Origin: CAYLYP01 sp964387795
Lineage (GTDB): Bacteria > Bacteroidota > Bacteroidia > Bacteroidales > UBA7960
Assembly: GCA_964387795.1 (NCBI GenBank)
Contig: CAYLYP010000050.1
Location: 1 to 23,458 of the forward strand
Direction of reading: 5' to 3'
Length of the DNA stretch: 23,458 bases
Part shown: piece by piece, positions 8,947 through 16,353 of the stretch
How positions within the stretch are numbered: the first letter of the stretch is position 1
Layout of the letters: each line of letters begins with the position of its first letter
Made by a program: the position numbers and the translations under genes
Notes under the pieces: generated by a model
Told to the model about the DNA's origin: nothing
The model's database searches: none
Seen by the model: the letters and a program-made list of their open reading frames with translations, nothing else

Positions 8947-10884
8947 TTACCGGCTTATAGGTTTTTGCTCATTAACATCCCATATTGCCTCAGTATCCCA
9001 ATTCGCCCTTACTTGAGCAGGAGTGCCTGAAATATAAACTTTTTCAGGCTGCAGTCCTTTTAAATAGTGCCCCGGATCCCATTTACCATTGCCATTTTCA
9101 TCCTTTATTAATCTCATCCCATATTTCCCCTCTTTAAGATTTGTAATATGAATCACTCCCGATGATTCAATCTTTTTTTCAAAGAGTGCTGCTCCTTTAT
9201 CATCCGTTAAATGGAAAATATACGATGTATCAACAGGCAATGTAATATCAAGATTAAGGGATCCATAAGAGACCTCTGAATCTGTTTTCATTTGGATTTT
9301 TATGGTATCATTTTGAAGCCCGAAAATATCTGTTACAAAACCAGGAAGCATCTCAATCATATACGATTTTTCCTTTTTTAGTTCATAGGCAACATTGAAC
9401 TTTCTTTTAAGGCTATCATGAAACAAAATATCAGAGGAAACAAGAACTGAATCTTCATATAAAAAGAATTTATCCTTTTGAATGCTACTCACCGGGCTTG
9501 AACATAGGAATCCCAGTTTTGAGAACCAGGGAACAACACCAGATGGAAACATGGGTTTAATTGTTAGTATAGAATCTGCTGCAGAAGAGGAATTCCTTTG
9601 TCTTCCCCCCGAAGGTTGTGCCTTTAATTTTAAAGCCATCCTAAGTGTATCAATTACCATCCCATTATCCATAACTACAGTCTTCAAAGAGTCCTGGCTC
9701 AGTTCAGGCATCCAGATTAAAAGCGTATCTCGTGTATTGTTATATTCAATCAATCTTGGTGATGGCTGAATATCACCCTCAAGATCATTAAAATGCAAAC
9801 TGTCAACAGGCAGTTTAAATGTCAAAGAAAGCAATCCTTTTCTGCCATAAGTGGAGGACAGTAAGGCCTGACGTTCATCTTTATGCTCAAACAAATACAA
9901 TGTGTATTGAGGGATACCAGGCTTAATTTCAGTAATGCTATCGTTTTTGATACTATCAGTTGGCAAAACAACTTCATTTATGCTTAATGAATCAATAACA
10001 ATTTCAATATCCTCGCCAATTGTGTCTTTAGGTTCATTCACGATACTTCTCCTTGATGGCCTGGACTGAAGGCTATCCAAACCTGATTCCATTATTTTTT
10101 GATTTGTTGTTGCAGAGTCAATGGATAAGCTGTCTGTTTCCTTGATGTTTCTTTTAACAGGAGGCTCATAAACAGGAGTGATAAATGTATCCAGAAATGC
10201 AACTTGTTCATTAGGCTGGTCAAATAAAAAGTTGTAGTTTAGATCCAGCAATGCAAACATCCTATAGGTTCCAGGTCTTAAATTCTGAATGGAAAACATC
10301 CCCTGTTTATCAGTCTGACTAATATAAATTGGTTTTTCTTTAATAGGGACTGAATCATTAAGGTCATCATACAGCATTACATAAGCTAAATCAACTGGTT
10401 TCATAGTCCATGCGTCCAATACTTTTCCTTTTACAGACAAAGAATCAACATAAGAACCGGTAGAAACGACAAAAGTAAAACCGGGAATTGGATTATTTTC
10501 AGTGATATCTTTGATGGCATCGGCAAAGAAGAATGAATAAGTGGTATTTGCCCTAAAAGTATCTGCGGGTTCAATAATTACTGATTTACCCTTCAACCTG
10601 ATTTCAGGGTTCGCTCCCATTGGAGGAGACACCAGCAGTTTCTGGGTTACATTATCCAATTTCACAAACTCATCAAACCATATTCTGATTCTCTGCCCCT
10701 GATAAAAAACGGAATAATTCTCTGGAGAAGACAGGATGATTTCAGGAGGAGTTTTATCAACAGGACCACCTGAGGGAGAAACCACGTTTGCACATGATGA
10801 CACAATCAATCCATACAAAAAAAGTTTTGCAAAGCGTTTTATTTTTTGTTGACATTGACTGATATATGAAAAAAAAGTATTCAT
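8947..10884 (-). CDS. Big_5 Ig-like domain lipoprotein
   Basis: A 645-residue probable outer-membrane lipoprotein. The N-terminus is a basic and hydrophobic leader ending in the lipobox V28-S29-S30-C31, followed by a CANVVSPSGGP start typical of a widespread Bacteroidota family that carries an N-terminal Big_5 Ig-like domain after a TPPEI motif. The Big_5-like domain covers about residues 44-145. A carboxypeptidase-regulatory-like beta-sandwich follows (about 150-225), with the usual GTYRMFALLDLNYN pattern. A poorly conserved acidic and Ser-rich stretch (about 235-315) links to further beta-rich sequence, and a second regulatory-like domain (about 545-625) carries DENGNGKWDPG. No catalytic residues were recognised; the family is structural or of unknown function. 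It is transcribed alone, toward the acyl-CoA synthetase gene. Confidence 0.87.
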   Translation of the reverse strand: MNTFFSYISQCQQKIKRFAKLFLYGLIVSSCANVVSPSGGPVDKTPPEIILSSPENYSVFYQGQRIRIWFDEFVKLDNVTQKLLVSPPMGANPEIRLKGKSVIIEPADTFRANTTYSFFFADAIKDITENNPIPGFTFVVSTGSYVDSLSVKGKVLDAWTMKPVDLAYVMLYDDLNDSVPIKEKPIYISQTDKQGMFSIQNLRPGTYRMFALLDLNYNFLFDQPNEQVAFLDTFITPVYEPPVKRNIKETDSLSIDSATTNQKIMESGLDSLQSRPSRRSIVNEPKDTIGEDIEIVIDSLSINEVVLPTDSIKNDSITEIKPGIPQYTLYLFEHKDERQALLSSTYGRKGLLSLTFKLPVDSLHFNDLEGDIQPSPRLIEYNNTRDTLLIWMPELSQDSLKTVVMDNGMVIDTLRMALKLKAQPSGGRQRNSSSAADSILTIKPMFPSGVVPWFSKLGFLCSSPVSSIQKDKFFLYEDSVLVSSDILFHDSLKRKFNVAYELKKEKSYMIEMLPGFVTDIFGLQNDTIKIQMKTDSEVSYGSLNLDITLPVDTSYIFHLTDDKGAALFEKKIESSGVIHITNLKEGKYGMRLIKDENGNGKWDPGHYLKGLQPEKVYISGTPAQVRANWDTEAIWDVNEQKPISR

Positions 10885-10931
10885 TTGTTGAGCGTAATAT
10901 ACATATTAAATTTGAGCATTTCTTCTTAATA

Positions 10932-10962
10932 CAAAAATGGTGATTTTTTTTCTAAGTTCAAT
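10932..10962 (-). promoter_or_regulatory. Candidate promoter of the Big_5 lipoprotein
   Basis: Read on the minus strand, ATTG is followed by a 19-base spacer and CATTTTTG (10939-10932). These match the TTTG and TAnnTTTG consensus with one mismatch each. The -7 box ends 47 bases before the start codon at 10884. Confidence 0.33.
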
Positions 10963-10990
10963 ACAAGATTATTATATCCACATTTAAAAA

Positions 10991-11024
10991 GAAAAAACCC
11001 GGACTATTAATTAGTAACCGGGTT
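10991..11024 (-). terminator. Intrinsic terminator after riboflavin synthase
   Basis: On the minus strand AACCCGG (11024-11018) pairs with CCGGGTT (11002-10996) and is followed directly by TTTTCTTTTT. The loop contains a further short complementary ACTA/TAGT pair. It lies 23 bases after the riboflavin synthase stop and closes the two-gene unit that starts at 14251. Confidence 0.88.
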
Positions 11025-11046
11025 AATTATTCTTCTAAAGAACTCT

Positions 11047-11655
11047 TTATTTTTTTGCATTAAAATGAGTTTCCAACAAGCGGGCTACATATTTGCCAAT
11101 CACATCAAACTCAAGGTTTACAATACTACCTGGCTTGAAATGTTTGAAATTGGTATGCTCATAAGTATAGGGGATAATGGCTACAGAAAACATTCCAGGC
11201 TCAGAATCCACAACAGTAAGACTTACTCCGTTAACTGAAACAGAGCCCTTTTCAACGGTAATATTTCTTTGGCCGGGATCATACTTAAAATAAAATTTCC
11301 AGCTACCATCCACCTCCTCTACTTTTTTGCATTCAGCAGTCTGGTCAACATGTCCCTGAACAATATGCCCGTCAAGCCTTCCATCCAAGCGCATACAGCG
11401 TTCAAGGTTAACTTCATAACCCACATTCCAAGTCCTAAGATTTGAGCGATCCAAAGTCTCCTGGACAGCAGTCAGCGTATATTGATTTTTAGCTTTATCA
11501 ACATTAACAGTTGTTAAGCAAACCCCATCATGGGCAATGCTTTGATCAATTTTTAATTCCTGGGCTATAGGGGTTTCAATTGTAAAATGAATATTTCCTT
11601 TATCTTTTTCAATTTTTACCACTTTACCCATGCCTTCAATGATACCTGTAAACAT
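11047..11655 (-). CDS. ribE: Riboflavin synthase, alpha subunit type
   Basis: A 202-residue riboflavin synthase, the last step of riboflavin synthesis: two 6,7-dimethyl-8-ribityllumazine molecules are dismutated to riboflavin and a pyrimidine. The fold is two tandem lumazine-binding barrels (about residues 1-96 and 97-195). Visible motifs are the invariant N-terminus MFTGIIE, DGVCLTTV at 43-50, GHIVQGHVD at 96-104 and NGVSLTVVD at 142-150. The frame extends upstream to 11730, but the family begins at MFTGIIE and the extension overlaps the upstream gene, so the start is set at 11655. It begins 4 bases after the stop of the CHU_C protein and is very likely co-transcribed with it. No FMN riboswitch was recognised upstream, and no other rib gene is adjacent. 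The same enzyme is called ribC in E. coli. Confidence 0.96.
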   Translation of the reverse strand: MFTGIIEGMGKVVKIEKDKGNIHFTIETPIAQELKIDQSIAHDGVCLTTVNVDKAKNQYTLTAVQETLDRSNLRTWNVGYEVNLERCMRLDGRLDGHIVQGHVDQTAECKKVEEVDGSWKFYFKYDPGQRNITVEKGSVSVNGVSLTVVDSEPGMFSVAIIPYTYEHTNFKHFKPGSIVNLEFDVIGKYVARLLETHFNAKK

Positions 11656-11659
11656 CCTG

Positions 11660-14251
11660 TCAGTTTTTAATTTTGTTATTACTCCTGATGATATGAATGA
11701 AACCAGTAAGCGTACGCTTTTGCAAGCCACTTAACCTTATTTCAAAAACATTGCAAATATAATAATAAACACCGTCACTCACTTCCATATCATTTTTGTA
11801 GTGGCGGCCATTCCAGTTAATATCAGGGTCATTGGTCATAAATACAACACTTCCCCAACGGTTAAAAATAGTTAAGTCAATTCTTTCAACAAAATTATAA
11901 GGAAAAGGGATAAGCAAATCATTGATCATATCTCCATCCGGAGTAAACACATTTGGCAAATGGTATAAATCACACTGATCAATATCAACGCATGAAACAG
12001 GATCTGACTCACTATATTTACCATTAGCGCCCAAAGCCCTTACATAATAACAACCAGCAACAGAGGGCAAAGGTCCATGGAAAAACAAAAATGTACCTGC
12101 CGGCAAAACAGCAATTCGTTGATAGGTTCCTCCCTCAACAGACGAATAATAAACCTCGTATGACGCTATATCATTATCACAAGGATTAGACCATTCGATA
12201 GTGTTGGAGGGATAATCGCAATCTGTAGTAACTGTAATATTAACAGGGCAAGGAGGAAGGGTGTCTTTTACAATAATACACTTTTCCTGAGACAGGTTGA
12301 GTAATGGATCAGTAAGCCCATCAGAGAAGTAAGATCCTTCAACTTCAACATAATAGCAATAGCTGGAATCGTTCAGCACTCCGGCATCAATCATTTCAAG
12401 CCCTTCAGTGCTCCCAACAAAAGAAAATGGGCCATCTAATGAATCCTGACGAAAGACATGCATGCGGATATTTGTCCATGGCACTATTGCTTCAACACTT
12501 ATCTTTACCTTATTGTTGCCAGGTGCTAATCTTAAATAAGCAGAACTTGCATTTGGGCTTTGACCTGTTGGTTGTGCTACCGTTCCCTGAGCGCTATACA
12601 ACAGGACCTGATAGGTATAAGCTTTTTCAAGAGTATTGATGAGTGTATCAACATACAGGGTATCATTAATATCATAAGTTTTTCCAATCTCAGTCAGGTT
12701 AACTGGACTAAAACCCTCTCCCCTATATATTCTGTATTCATAAGGAGGCGGGTAAAGAATAACGTCAAGTTCAGCAGGTTTGCTCCATATCAATTGTAAT
12801 GAACCATTTTCCAGGTTTGTTTCCCTTATGCTTACATTTGTGATTAAGGGAACATCCCTGGCAATAGAAGCACATGAGGCTTCGGATACCACATTTTGCC
12901 CTCCGCCAGCCAATTGGGCTACTATCCTGTAACAATATTCTACCCCCGGAATCATATTATTTGATTCAGGATCAAGATATGTGTTTTCTGTAGCTCCCTG
13001 AATTGTAGCTATTAGTTCATAGCCCCATTCAGGAGGTATTCCGGTTTGACAAGCATCAGGTTCTAAACCATCATCCCCGGCCTTCCTGTATAAACTATAA
13101 CCAATAACCTGTCCACACTCCAAAACATCCCATTGAAGTTGTATACCTTGAGGGTGCCTGGATGCTGAAAATTGCTCAACCGGTGGTGCAAGGACTTCAA
13201 TTGAAACTGTTTTTATGTCAATCAACGATACTTCATTAGAATTATCCCTTACCTTGAAATAAACAAAATAAGGCTGTAAACTAATCTGTGAACAATCAGG
13301 TGTCCATGTAAACAATCCTGCAACAGATCCTATGCCTTCACCTCCTGCAAAAAATGCAGGGTTTTCAGGAAACAAAAATGGCCCTCCTGTTGCGGTCAGA
13401 TATAATGAATCTTCCAGGTTGGGATCATTGGCACTAACATTAAACAGTAATAATTCTCCGGCTACAACGCAATAAGCATCTCCAACACTAAGTATTGGAG
13501 GCATATTATCACAGGGAACCACATGTATTTGCATATCCCTTAGAATACTCCCAATGAACAACCCATTCCTGTATTCTTTAACTAGTATTGCAATATTATA
13601 CTCTCCTGCAAGAGGGGGGGCATCCCATACAATATCTCCAGTGAATGGATCTATTTCAAATATCCCGTTTGTTGATTGTGGATCAGTATATCCAGGAATT
13701 TGTTGTCCGCCTGCACCCAGACAGGTAACAAGGGAATATGACAGGCTGTCCCCATCAACATCATAAGCACCCGGATTTGTAATAAACTTTTTATAAACAC
13801 AGGCATTATCAACCGGGGGATTTAACAGTACCGGAGAATTATTTCCAGGAAAAAAAGGATTAATTACCAGGGTAGATTCAATATAAAAAGGGATATTAAC
13901 TGAGCCTGGGATATTCAGTACTCCACCATTCCTGTTGGGATCTTCCATTGAAATGATGTAAGAAGATGCAGCACTGTAAGTATGTACAGCCCGATACCTG
14001 TTATAGCGCAATACACTTGTCAAATCACTAACGCTGTCCCGGTTAACAGTTTCAACATTTCCATCACCCCAGTTAATATCCAGTTGGGGACGGTCAGCAG
14101 GACTGGGACTATAGGTATAAGTAACTAAAGTAACTTCATAAGTCATACCTGATATATGGCGATAGGTAATCTCTCCTGCCCTCTGATGTGTGCCATAGGC
14201 TTTCATCCAAATCAGAATAAGCAAACCGAAAAAAACGATTACCCGTCTCAT
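11660..14251 (-). CDS. CHU_C (T9SS type B) secreted FN3 protein
   Basis: An 863-residue exported protein. A signal peptide ends near A18-Y19-G20, followed by the THQRAGEITY start found in many Bacteroidota gliding-associated proteins. The N-terminal part (about 20-250) is beta-rich, with DVDGDSLSYS and DPFTGDIVWDAP motifs resembling cadherin/PKD-type repeats. Several fibronectin-type-III-like segments follow (about 355-760), recognisable by EYRIYRGEG, YSLYRKAG and SYEVYYSS strands. The last 101 residues are a CHU_C domain, with LPNVFTPDGDMIND, FNRWGSVVF, WNGRHYKN and SDGVYYYI, which marks T9SS type B cargo and commonly leads to cell-surface attachment. Its precise role is unknown. It is the first gene of a two-gene unit with riboflavin synthase. 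A run of seven Gs on the plus strand (13614-13620, Cs in the coding strand) lies inside the gene, and the frame is intact. Confidence 0.92.
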   Translation of the reverse strand: MRRVIVFFGLLILIWMKAYGTHQRAGEITYRHISGMTYEVTLVTYTYSPSPADRPQLDINWGDGNVETVNRDSVSDLTSVLRYNRYRAVHTYSAASSYIISMEDPNRNGGVLNIPGSVNIPFYIESTLVINPFFPGNNSPVLLNPPVDNACVYKKFITNPGAYDVDGDSLSYSLVTCLGAGGQQIPGYTDPQSTNGIFEIDPFTGDIVWDAPPLAGEYNIAILVKEYRNGLFIGSILRDMQIHVVPCDNMPPILSVGDAYCVVAGELLLFNVSANDPNLEDSLYLTATGGPFLFPENPAFFAGGEGIGSVAGLFTWTPDCSQISLQPYFVYFKVRDNSNEVSLIDIKTVSIEVLAPPVEQFSASRHPQGIQLQWDVLECGQVIGYSLYRKAGDDGLEPDACQTGIPPEWGYELIATIQGATENTYLDPESNNMIPGVEYCYRIVAQLAGGGQNVVSEASCASIARDVPLITNVSIRETNLENGSLQLIWSKPAELDVILYPPPYEYRIYRGEGFSPVNLTEIGKTYDINDTLYVDTLINTLEKAYTYQVLLYSAQGTVAQPTGQSPNASSAYLRLAPGNNKVKISVEAIVPWTNIRMHVFRQDSLDGPFSFVGSTEGLEMIDAGVLNDSSYCYYVEVEGSYFSDGLTDPLLNLSQEKCIIVKDTLPPCPVNITVTTDCDYPSNTIEWSNPCDNDIASYEVYYSSVEGGTYQRIAVLPAGTFLFFHGPLPSVAGCYYVRALGANGKYSESDPVSCVDIDQCDLYHLPNVFTPDGDMINDLLIPFPYNFVERIDLTIFNRWGSVVFMTNDPDINWNGRHYKNDMEVSDGVYYYICNVFEIRLSGLQKRTLTGFIHIIRSNNKIKN

Positions 14252-14548
14252 AATAAGCTAAGCCTTTTATTCAAATTATTATTCTATTCTTTATCAATTA
14301 TTAACTGCTAAGATAAGCAATATTTCAGCCAAGGCTTACTTTCAGCCTATAATTTCATTATTTTTTAACGTATAAGGATTTATCCAACATAAAATCATTT
14401 ATGTCATATTTAGCCCAAGATAGAGATTGTAATGAATTATCAAATCAGATATTGATTTAGAAAAAAAATCATGTTTGGTTCATCTTATTCAACCAGTAAT
14501 AACTATTGCTCACTATTATCTGAAAAAAATTTACTTTGTCTATTACAA
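14252..14548. other. Intergenic region upstream of the CHU_C gene
   Basis: About 300 bases of AT-rich sequence between the 3' end of the regulator gene and the start of the CHU_C gene, both on the minus strand. I saw no convincing promoter box, strong hairpin or small gene. A 6-bp AAATCA/TGATTT pair near 14440-14460 is too weak to call a terminator. Confidence 0.5.
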
Positions 14549-14854
14549 TTACACCGGCAATTGTCGTACAAAACCCTCCTCAAGGGATATAAAAGTCTCA
14601 GTGGCAGTTACTTCAGGGATTGATTGAATTTTTTCGATAATGATTTGCTTTAGATGCTCATTATTACGGGTAAAGATTTTTATAAAAAGGCTATACTTTC
14701 CACTAATATGATGACATTCCACTATTTCAGGAATCTGTACAATCTTTTCAAAGACCTGTTCATGGGTGCCGGTGCTTATAAGGTTAACCTGTATCCCAAT
14801 AAAGGCGCAGGTAGAATATCCAAGGCCTTTGGGACTTAATGAGTAACGTGAACC
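14549..14854 (-). CDS. Lrp/AsnC-family regulator, C-terminal part
   Basis: A 101-residue C-terminal fragment of a leucine-responsive-type transcription regulator. The frame is open from the assembly gap at 14854 to a TAA at 14551-14549. After a short linker (SRYSLSPKGLGY) it shows the ligand-binding RAM domain: AFIGIQVNL, EKIVQIPEIVECHHISGKY, an FIKIF strand, IIEKIQSIPEV and TETFISLEEG, the usual beta-alpha-beta order. The N-terminal helix-turn-helix (about 50-60 residues) falls in the gap. Proteins of this family bind DNA as dimers or octamers and sense amino acids. It is divergent from the PLP enzyme across the gap, the same arrangement as known Lrp-type regulators of methionine gamma-lyase genes such as mdeR/mdeA of Pseudomonas putida, so it probably controls that enzyme. 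No start codon is visible in the available sequence. Confidence 0.9.
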   Translation of the reverse strand, partial: GSRYSLSPKGLGYSTCAFIGIQVNLISTGTHEQVFEKIVQIPEIVECHHISGKYSLFIKIFTRNNEHLKQIIIEKIQSIPEVTATETFISLEEGFVRQLPV

Positions 14855-14954
14855 NNNNNNNNNNNNNNNNNNNNNNNNNNNNNNNNNNNNNNNNNNNNNN
14901 NNNNNNNNNNNNNNNNNNNNNNNNNNNNNNNNNNNNNNNNNNNNNNNNNNNNNN
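14855..14954. other. Assembly gap of exactly 100 Ns
   Basis: A run of 100 Ns, a round number typical of a scaffold gap of unknown size. It removes the N-termini of the divergent genes on both sides and their shared promoter region. From family lengths, roughly 150-180 bases of the regulator, probably 30-120 bases of the PLP enzyme and an intergenic region are missing, so the real distance is likely well over 100 bases. Any open frame drawn through the gap (such as one at 14784-14972) is an artefact. Confidence 0.97.
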
Positions 14955-16133
14955 CCAGCTTCCAGAATTCAAGACTTATTACAGTTTGGTGAGTTTGGTG
15001 ATGTTAATCCATCTATAACCGACTCAGCCACTTATACATTCATGCATGCAAAAACCATGCTTGATACTTTTCATGGCGAACAGGAAGGTTGTTTCCTTTA
15101 TTCCCGCCATTGGAACCCCACAAATAAATATTTGTCTGATGCACTTGCAGCCATGGAAGGCACAGATTCTGCATGGGTAACAGCCTCAGGGATGGGTGCC
15201 ATCACCTGTGCAATCCTGCAAATCTGTAATACAGGCGATCACATTATAAGCAGCGAAACTGTTTATGGTGGAACCTTTGCCTTCATGAGCAATTATTTGA
15301 AAAAATTCAAGATCGAAGTAAGCTTTGTCGATATTACCAATCTTGATGAAGTAAAAAAAGCAATTAAGCCAAACACAAAGATGATTTATACTGAAACAAT
15401 GACCAACCCATTGTTACAGATCTCAGACATCCCTGCATTGGCTGAAATAGCAAACAAGAATGGCATCAAACTGGTTGTTGACAATACCTTTACCCCAATG
15501 ATTGTTGCACCTGCTTCTCTGGGAGCACACATTGTAGTGTATTCAATGACCAAGTTTATCAATGGAAAAAATGATTGCGTTGCAGGTGCTATTTGTGCAA
15601 ATAACCAATTCATCAATGACCTTATCAGCGTCAACGATGGTACAGCTATGCTCTTAGGCCCGGTTCTTGACCCACTCCGTTCATCAAGCATCCATAAAAA
15701 CCTCCATACATTGCATATCAGGATGAAACAACATAGTGCCAATGCAATGTACCTGGCTCAAAAATTCAAGGAACTTGGTTTACCATTTGTTTATCCGGGC
15801 GTTAAAGAACACCCTCAGCATGAATTATTTAAAAAAATGATGAATCCTGAATTTGGGTTTGGTGGCCTTATTGCCATTGACCTGGGAACTGCTGAAAGGG
15901 CAAGCCGTTTTATGGAAAAAATGCAATTGGCCGGAGTAGGTTACCTTGCTGTAAGCTTAGGTTACTTCAAAACCTTATTCTCCAATTCAGGAAAAAGTAC
16001 TTCTTCTGAAGTACCTGATGATATTCAGAAAAAAATGGGGCTCAGCGAAGGACTTGTCAGGTTCTCTGTTGGCCTGGATAATGATATGGAAAGAAGTTTC
16101 CAGAAAATCAAACAATGCTATCTGGAACTATAA
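14955..16133 (+). CDS. Cys/Met-metabolism PLP enzyme, 5'-truncated
   Basis: A 392-residue fragment of a fold-type I PLP enzyme of the cystathionine gamma-synthase / methionine gamma-lyase family. The frame is open from the gap at 14955 through the internal ATG at 15042, and the 29 residues before that ATG (PASRIQDLLQFGEFG onward) are family-like, so the ATG is not the true start. Visible residues, numbered in the fragment: YSR at 49-51 (PLP phosphate contact), ASGMGA, YGGTF with Tyr104 stacking on PLP, Asp176 in VVDNTF, and the Schiff-base Lys200 in YSMTKF. LVRFSVGLD near the C-terminus holds the carboxylate-binding Arg. It differs from P. putida methionine gamma-lyase where that enzyme has Cys116 (here Gly106), in the usual GHxD after the lysine (here GKND), and in the HPASMTH segment (here NSGKSTS). 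It probably cleaves or forms a sulfur amino acid, but the exact reaction is uncertain. A divergent Lrp-type regulator lies upstream. Confidence 0.92.
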   Translation, partial: PASRIQDLLQFGEFGDVNPSITDSATYTFMHAKTMLDTFHGEQEGCFLYSRHWNPTNKYLSDALAAMEGTDSAWVTASGMGAITCAILQICNTGDHIISSETVYGGTFAFMSNYLKKFKIEVSFVDITNLDEVKKAIKPNTKMIYTETMTNPLLQISDIPALAEIANKNGIKLVVDNTFTPMIVAPASLGAHIVVYSMTKFINGKNDCVAGAICANNQFINDLISVNDGTAMLLGPVLDPLRSSSIHKNLHTLHIRMKQHSANAMYLAQKFKELGLPFVYPGVKEHPQHELFKKMMNPEFGFGGLIAIDLGTAERASRFMEKMQLAGVGYLAVSLGYFKTLFSNSGKSTSSEVPDDIQKKMGLSEGLVRFSVGLDNDMERSFQKIKQCYLEL

Positions 16134-16164
16134 TTACTTTTTGTTTGGTTAAATAATTGGAACG

Positions 16165-16203
16165 ACCGGTGACATGTTTACATGCTCACCGGTTTATTTT
16201 TTT
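16165..16203 (+). terminator. Intrinsic terminator after the PLP enzyme gene
   Basis: ACCGGTGA (16165-16172) pairs with TCACCGGT (16186-16193). The stem continues inward as CATG/CATG past a single bulged C, with a TTTA loop. It is followed by TTATTTTTTT. It starts 32 bases after the stop codon. Confidence 0.92.
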
Positions 16204-16353
16204 AGCAAAAATCAAATATGAAGCAGTTATAAAAACTGGCACTTCAGCAAAGCATATTAATATTTAACGAAATATTAATTCAATATATCAGTTATTTTTA
16301 GTATTTTGTATTATTGAACAAGTGGGTAATTATATTTTTAAACTTTTTATCCC

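Noticed and set aside
11656..14548. FMN riboswitch upstream of riboflavin synthase
   Set aside because: The gene follows another coding sequence by 4 bases, and the leader of that upstream gene shows no recognisable RFN element.
14654..14839. Plus-strand 61-codon frame
   Set aside because: It is the antisense shadow of the Lrp/AsnC C-terminal domain, which has clear family motifs on the minus strand.
14784..14972. Open frame on the minus strand running through the N gap
   Set aside because: Most of it is translated Ns; the real gene on that strand is the regulator fragment in another frame (14549-14854).
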